Shown: positions 28,159 to 33,086 of the stretch, one piece after another
How the letters are laid out: every line of letters starts with the position of its first letter
Numbering within the stretch: position 1 is the first letter of the stretch
Assembly: GCA_025765595.1 (NCBI GenBank)
Contig: JAIVFH010000284.1
Span: 1 to 33,086, forward strand
Reading direction: 5' to 3'
Length of the DNA stretch: 33,086 nt
From: Obelidium mucronatum
Taxonomy: Eukaryota; Chytridiomycota; Chytridiomycetes; Chytridiales; Chytriomycetaceae
The notes under the pieces: model-generated
What the model saw: the letters and a program-made list of their open reading frames with translations, nothing else
What the model was told of the DNA's origin: nothing
Databases searched by the model: none
Program-made: the position numbers and the translations under genes

Positions 28159-29705
28159 ATGAAAGTGCTTATCGCGGCCGTAGTCCTGCGGGTCCTCCTC
28201 CTGCTCTGTGTCGAGCTGTGCAGGATTCTTGGTCGGCAGTCAAGTACACTGACGTGGACTACCACGTGTTCCAAGGTTTTGACCTCGTTCTCGACCGAGA
28301 AACCACAGAAAACTAAGACGAAAAACACTCAACCAACACTTAGACGCGGCGCGCCTCGTCGCCGGCGGCCGGTCGCCGTTCGGCCGCGCCACGTTCCGCT
28401 ACACGCCGCTGCTCGCGTGGCTGCTGGCGGCGGCCAACGGCAAGGCGCTCTTCTGCGCGAGCGACGTCGCCGCCGCGTGGAGCATTGCGCGCATCAACGG
28501 TCTGCGCTTGCGCTCCAACAACAACAACCACTCTCTCGAGGCGCTGCTGTGGGCCCTCAACCCGTTCGTCGCTGTCATTTCAACGCGCGGCAACGCAGAG
28601 GCGCTTATTGCCGCGCTCGTGCTCGCCGTCGTGCTGCTGCTCATGCGGGGCGTGTCGCGGCGCCGCGCTGCTGTTTGGTCTGGCCGTGCACCTCAAGGTC
28701 TATGCTGTCATTTACGCCCTGCCCTTGTGGTTCTACATTGGTACTCTTTCTTCTTTCTTTTCTTTCTGTTGTGTTCTGTCTGTCTTTCTTTCATTCCTTT
28801 CTCTTTATCATTGATCGCTCATGGATCCACCATCTCAGATCATGGCAATGAACCTGTACCCTCCACCGTAAAAGTCCAATCTCGGCCACAATCTCGGTCA
28901 AAAAGCTCCTCTCGATCGCGATCAAAAAGTCGCTCGAAAAAATGCACACCATCAAAAATAACACGGAAACCCGCATTCCGTCTATTCACGCGGAACAGAG
29001 TCAGTTTTGGAGCAATCAGCGCAGCAGTCTTTTTTATTCTCGGATTCTTGTTCTACTACATGTATGGATACGAATTTCTCGAACACACTTACTTGTACCA
29101 CGTCACGCGCCAAGACCATCGCCACAACTTTTCAATTTACTTTTATCACTTGTACCTTTCTGCCACGGGAATATCCAATGTGTCGACCTCAGATATTTCA
29201 TCAAAACTAAGTGGATTGGTTGCCTTTATTCCTCAGCTTGGCGTGTCAACGTTTGTGGGCGTTGTTGCTGCATATCGTGGAGATATTGTTTTTGCGCTCT
29301 TTTCGCAAACATTTGTCTTTGTGATGCTCAACAAGGTGGTCACGTCGCAGTACTTTATGTGGTACCTGTGTTTTCTACCAATCATTTTACAAGACAGTGA
29401 CCTGGTGCACAAGAACCCAAAAAGGGGCTGTTCTTGATTGGGATATGGGTTCTGGGACAGGTTGGTCTTTTTTTTTTTTGCTCTTTCTTTTTGCCTGTCC
29501 TCAAAACATTCGGAATCAGGCAGTATGGCTCTTGAATGCGTATCGATTGGAACACTTGGGAGAAAATACATTCCGCGCGCTACATTTCGCTGGGATTTTC
29601 TTTCAACTCGTCAACAGCTACATTCTCGTTGAAATCACACGCGCACACAAGCCGCAAACAATAACATCCACACTTGATTCTATTCCTAGAACAAAGAAAG
29701 AATAA
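28159..29705 (+). CDS. PIG-M-like GPI mannosyltransferase 1, with three frame discontinuities
   Basis: Exons 28159..28275, 28344..28740, 28839..29460 and 29520..29705 (GT-AG). They carry the PIG-M hallmarks in order: VKYTDVDYHVF (the luminal D-x-D), SPFGRATFRYTPLLAWLL, NPFVAVISTRGNAEALIAAL, and FGLAVHLKVYAVIYALPLWF. Then come YGYEFLEHTYLYHVTRQDHR, HNFSIYF, TSQYFMWYLCFLPI and, in the last exon, LGENTFRALHFAGIFFQLVN. PIG-M adds the first mannose to GPI anchors in the ER membrane. The frame changes inside exons near 28205-28217, 28650-28672 and 29412-29427, with homologous sequence continuing each time. So either the assembly has indels here or the gene is decaying. An extra SR-rich stretch (SRSKSSSRSRSKSRSKK) sits in the loop after exon 2, which is not usual for the family. 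Exon 2 is very GC-rich. Confidence 0.82.
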
Positions 29706-29722
29706 AAAAAAGGAGTCAAACC

Positions 29723-29724
<2 letters not shown>

Positions 29725-29757
<33 letters not shown>
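29725..29757. repeat. Poly(A) tract, 33 bp
   Basis: Uninterrupted A33 on the plus strand, 20 bp after the PIG-M stop. It could be a retrotransposition footprint or a simple repeat. I see no target duplication or pseudogene directly before it. Confidence 0.9.
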
Positions 29758-29759
<2 letters not shown>

Positions 29760-29906
29760 AACCATGGACACATACTCCCTCACAACCAAGAGGAAACAGT
29801 CGTGAATATCGGAAGGAAACAAGCGGCTGCGCTCATTATTCTTAACATTGGTTGTCAAAGGTATTTTCTCTCACATCTATAAAATTTTATAAACATTATC
29901 AAAGCA

Positions 29907-30984
29907 ATGAGCTTACTGCTGCCTGTCTGGTATCACCTTGTTGACACTGACGGTGAACCGCATGCAAACACGGACGCTACAAGAGCGTTTGTTGCAGAAG
30001 CTGCTATTGTTGATGACCTCAAGACTGCAGTGTGGGAGAAGAACCAGAGAATTATTTACGGAGTTGCTGCACAGTTGAAGATTATTCAAAAAAGGAAGAC
30101 ATCGGAGACCAAACAAAGTACTGGAGGCTGATGCTCCATTAAAGGGGATGGGCGAAGGGGAGGATACGTCGCTCTTGGTGGTTGTCCCAGGCGGGTGTTT
30201 GTTTGGATCGTAGCAGCTTATTAATCCCCTGCCACTTTTGCAGACTCACCCGCATCCAAGAAACGGCGCGTCGAAAAGCCAACATGGAAGGAAGAAGCAA
30301 CATTGGTCGATTCTCTTGAGGATAGTTCACTAGACTTTGTCAATCGAACAGACGCAATCCTCCAGCTTCAAAAGATCCACCAGGCCAAATTTAAGCGGGT
30401 GTTTTGGGGGAGTGGAGCGGAATGGATTATCCCCATTGCTGACAATGTGACTGTTGTGGGCAAGTCTGCCTTTGGACGCACTATATTCGGAAATCAAGGG
30501 AAACGTGGCCCAATGTTGCGGAGAGAGATGATTTTCAAAAAACTCTCTGTGCTGTCACACTGTTGCAATCGAGTTTCACAGTGGAGCCTTGTTGGCAGAC
30601 TCGTTTGATGCTGTGATGATCAAGCTCCTGTGTAAGGCTTTGAAGGACAAGTTCGATACCCCTCCAGCTGTTCTTTCAATGCCCCCAAAAACTGCCCGTG
30701 ACCTCTTGAAAGATTTGACAGACGTCTGTGGTCCTGTCTTTATTGTGTTGGATGAAATTGGAAAGGCTTTTGTATCCGACAAGCTGAATGACTTTCAACA
30801 GCGCAATGAGTTTTACCAGTTCAGTAGATGGATTCTTGATGGCTGGCTTTCTTTAAAGAATGTGTTTTTCGTTGTTCTTGGGCACGCCTCTTTTATCAAC
30901 AGTGTCGGACATCGTCCTACGGACATTGATAACATGGGATATTGCAGCCTCGCTTTCAAACGCTTGAATATGGACCAAAATTGA
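29907..30984 (+). pseudogene. CRN-type gene, second copy, frame-broken
   Basis: ATG at 29907 opens a different crinkler header (VWYHLVDTDGEPH, DLKTAVWEKNQR, QLKI). It then becomes nearly identical to the intact copy. Relative to that copy it has single-base deletions near 30077-30090, 30115, 30478 and 30549. The intron donor is GC instead of GT at 30191. The P-loop-like FGLGKS is changed to VVGKS. Downstream pieces stay open (from 30589 to the TGA at 30984), so decay is recent. No product with the full architecture can be made as the sequence stands. Sequencing or assembly error is an alternative, since the PIG-M gene just upstream is also frame-broken. Confidence 0.8.
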
Positions 30985-31648
30985 TTTTGTTTGTTGATTA
31001 TGGAATATATATTTACTTGTTCAAATGACGCTGTTACAATATTTCAACCAAGGCTTAGCCTCACAGAAGAGAGCGCGAAAGCTGTTGTTAAATATCTTTT
31101 ATCCGAAAAATGGACATTCTCGCTCATTTATTGTTGTTTTTTGAAAGCCGTATTCTCTAAACTATCAGCAAAAAGGAAGAAGACGAAGGCGATAAAAAAA
31201 AAAGGAAGAATACTCAGTATAAACACCACCTTTGGCTTCCGCGGTAAGGCAAAATAATAAAAAAAGAAAGAGAATATAAAAAGGGAGCCCCTTCAATTCC
31301 TCAAAACGAAATCTATAAATAATAATAATATTCCAATTAGTTATAATTCGAAATTCAGTTGTGACAATGTTGATTTTATAGATTTCTTTTCTCAGAATCC
31401 CGACTTTGAATAATGATACGGACACGCATTTTCTTTTGCCTCCCCCAAATCCAGACAATCAAACGTGACAACGTTTTCACCACCAGAACAACCCTTTTCC
31501 CTAGCGCTACTGCCTTGTAGGACTGTTGATGTATACTTCACACATTCACATGTGTCAGCATCAATCATTGGGCGTCACAACCCAACACACCCAAGTTGCT
31601 TTCCGTGGCTGCTTTTTTCTTGACCAAAAGTCAGGTCACAGCGTCAAT
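30042..31648. repeat. Segmental duplication, copy 2
   Basis: Direct copy of 22558..24215, about 5.8 kb downstream of the end of copy 1. It contains the CRN body, its 3' flank and a CDT2 tail fragment. It has a deletion of roughly 38 bp near 31571-31600 relative to copy 1. Confidence 0.92.
31397..31648 (-). pseudogene. CDT2 C-terminal fragment carried by the duplication
   Basis: On the minus strand this repeats the last part of the CDT2 final exon, including the cysteine-rich end. It has an internal deletion and no upstream exons. It is a by-product of the duplication. Antisense or convergent transcription is possible, but nothing shows it. Confidence 0.8.
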
Positions 31649-31813
31649 AGAAGAAGTAAAACGCTCCCCATCTGATGTAAGAAAAAAATCAAAGGAATAA
31701 GAATACGTGTTATTTCTTTTGCTTCTTTTTTTACAACCCATTCTCATGCAACAAACGCGAAATCGTACAGTTTGAATATGCAACAGCTCGAGAAACATTT
31801 GACAACTCTGCCA

Positions 31814-33086
31814 CTATCCCCGAACCACTGCGCCGATACTACTAACTTGCCTCAAAAACTGAATAGCATCCTCACCAGCTCCACCAACAACACTGCTGTT
31901 ACTACTATTCGAAGAATTGGTGGCCGCACTGGCGCCATTTGTAGCTGCCGCTGCAGCAGACTCTAGGCTCAAGAGCGCTTGAATCACGGTCTCACGAGGC
32001 GTATGATCCTTCAGCTTTTTCCCCAAGTCACAACCTGATGTGAGCGTATGGTGGATAAAAGAGCTTCTTGGGCTGGCCGACAGAGACGCGCTACCTGGAC
32101 TGTGGCCGATATTGTTGAGTGTACTTGCTCGTGAAATCGAAGTGGGGAGCTTGATGAAAGATCTTGATGGGGAAGAGGTGGTGCTGCTGTTGCCGTTGAA
32201 TCTGAACGTGGCTGACCCGCCTGCGGAGGTTGGTTTTGCACTGGCGTGGCGGAAGTGGAAAGGCGGGTAGGAGGTAGAGGATGATGGAATCGAGATGGTT
32301 TTAAAATTAGGGGAGTTGATGTGGTGGTTGTTGATGTCATCGTTGTCGTTGTTGTGGTCCGTTTCATCAGAGGATAGGCTATCATTGCTGTGTTCATCAT
32401 CGGAATCTAACAGACTCGGATCAGATAAAAACAATCATCTTTAAAAAAAAAACCTGTGGAAATGATGCCGCTCATTCTTGAGACCGACGCACACCTGATC
32501 CCAACTGCAACTGCAGAGGCGCGTTCGGATCGCATTGAAAACAAGGAATTACTGGAAGAGGCCATTGCAAACTCATCATGCGACGCATTTTTTCTGCTTT
32601 CTCATCAATGCTTGTAACTTTGGCCAAGCGCTCCAAGTTTTGGTATTCCGCCCTTTAAAACAAAAAATAAAAAACAATTCAAAAAAAGTGTACGTCTCTC
32701 GTGATTCTTTCTTGCGTTGAAGCATACCAATAAGCGCGACTCTTTCTCATTTTTTCAAGCACCTTTTTGCGATGTACAGAGAAATGGAATTTCCAATTAA
32801 TTCTTTCCTTCTCCGTTCCTTCACATTCTTGAATCGTTGGATCGACTTGCAAAGTGATGGCTGATGACATGTTTGATTCGATTGCGCAATCACCCAAAGT
32901 CTTGGTGTCTCGCTCCTCAAGCAAACAACATTGACAGGGATAAAGAGTCATCCTTTTCGTTGCTCCCATTGCTGCAATCAGCGTCTTGGAGCTCTAGTAA
33001 GATATCCAAATCGTCTTTGATGATGATTTCATCGAGATTCTTGTGAATCGATGCCACAGCCGCCGCCGCCTCAATCTCAGCAACGT
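31814..33086 (-). CDS. Unknown Ser/Asn-rich protein, C-terminal exons (runs off the right edge)
   Basis: Exons 32406..31814 (stop) and 32652..32495 are joined by an 88-bp GT-AG intron; an exon ending at 32728 is joined to the second by a 75-bp intron. All are in phase. The upstream exon encodes a basic helical segment (NWKFHFSVHRKKVLEKMRKS) leading across the splice into AEYQNLERLAKV. Next is a short SLQWPLPVIPCFQCDP, then a 190-residue low-complexity tail rich in Asp/Asn/Ser. It includes DDEHSNDSLSSDETD, a TPRETVIQALLSLE helix, and a poly-Ala/Asn-Ser stretch. Further upstream, to 33086, another frame (AEIEAAAAVASIHKNLDEII) is clearly coding-like but not in frame with the next exon. I could not find a splice pair that reconciles them. 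I recognise no family. Confidence 0.55.

Noticed and set aside
28027..28851. A single long plus-strand frame through the T-rich run at 28100 and the PIG-M exons
   Set aside because: It crosses two introns and the homologous residues switch frames; not a real protein.
29725..29757. Poly(A) tract as evidence of a processed retrocopy or LINE/SINE end
   Set aside because: The preceding PIG-M gene has introns and I see no target duplication or element body.
1..33086. tRNA genes, rRNA, CRISPR arrays, bacterial operons or riboswitches
   Set aside because: I scanned for T-loop/B-box sequences, regularly spaced repeats and ribosome-binding patterns and saw none; the gene structure is eukaryotic.

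Overview
The window is eukaryotic nuclear DNA: dense genes, mostly 49-90 bp GT-AG introns, some neighbouring genes under 100 bp apart. The gene set points to a fungus, most likely a zoosporic (chytrid-like) one. It combines a crinkler-type (CRN) effector gene and a decayed relative, a Nab3/NCOA5-type RNA-binding protein with a glutamine-rich tail, UNC-93-like transporters, a chromodomain Ty3/gypsy element, and homologues of HAUS6, MRNIP and CDT2. The lineage is inference from gene content; I could run no search.

Left part (1-12.6 kb): the 5' end of an augmin HAUS6-like gene, a broken glycosyltransferase-like relic, then three UNC-93-like transporter genes in tandem on the minus strand. The first of these is split by a complete Ty3/gypsy chromovirus (2268-7981) with two 376-bp LTRs that look identical and a 5-bp target duplication. 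Reconstructing the host gene by comparison with its two sisters shows that the element sits inside a 49-bp intron, immediately after the first six intron bases, so every host exon is still present. The element carries a textbook -1 frameshift signal between gag and pol (AAAAAAT, 6-nt spacer, perfect 8-bp stem). It has no tRNA-type primer site; instead, 10 nt just inside the 5' LTR are complementary to the predicted 5' end of its own RNA, the hallmark of Tf1-type self-priming.

Middle (12.6-22 kb): a five-exon RRM/RS/Q-rich protein related to Nab3 and NCOA5, an MRNIP homologue, a carbohydrate-binding (AMPK-beta-like) protein, an SLC46-like MFS transporter divergently paired with a METTL21-type methyltransferase, and a small C3Hc3H zinc-finger/coiled-coil protein.

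Right part (22-33 kb): an intact CRN-type gene, the multi-exon CRL4 receptor CDT2/DTL with a clear PIP box, a PIG-M mannosyltransferase gene with three frame discontinuities, a second CRN copy broken by several single-base deletions, and a serine/asparagine-rich gene of unknown function. The CRN body, its 3' flank and the last part of CDT2 (22558-24215) are duplicated at 30042-31648, leaving a CDT2 tail fragment beside the CRN pseudogene.
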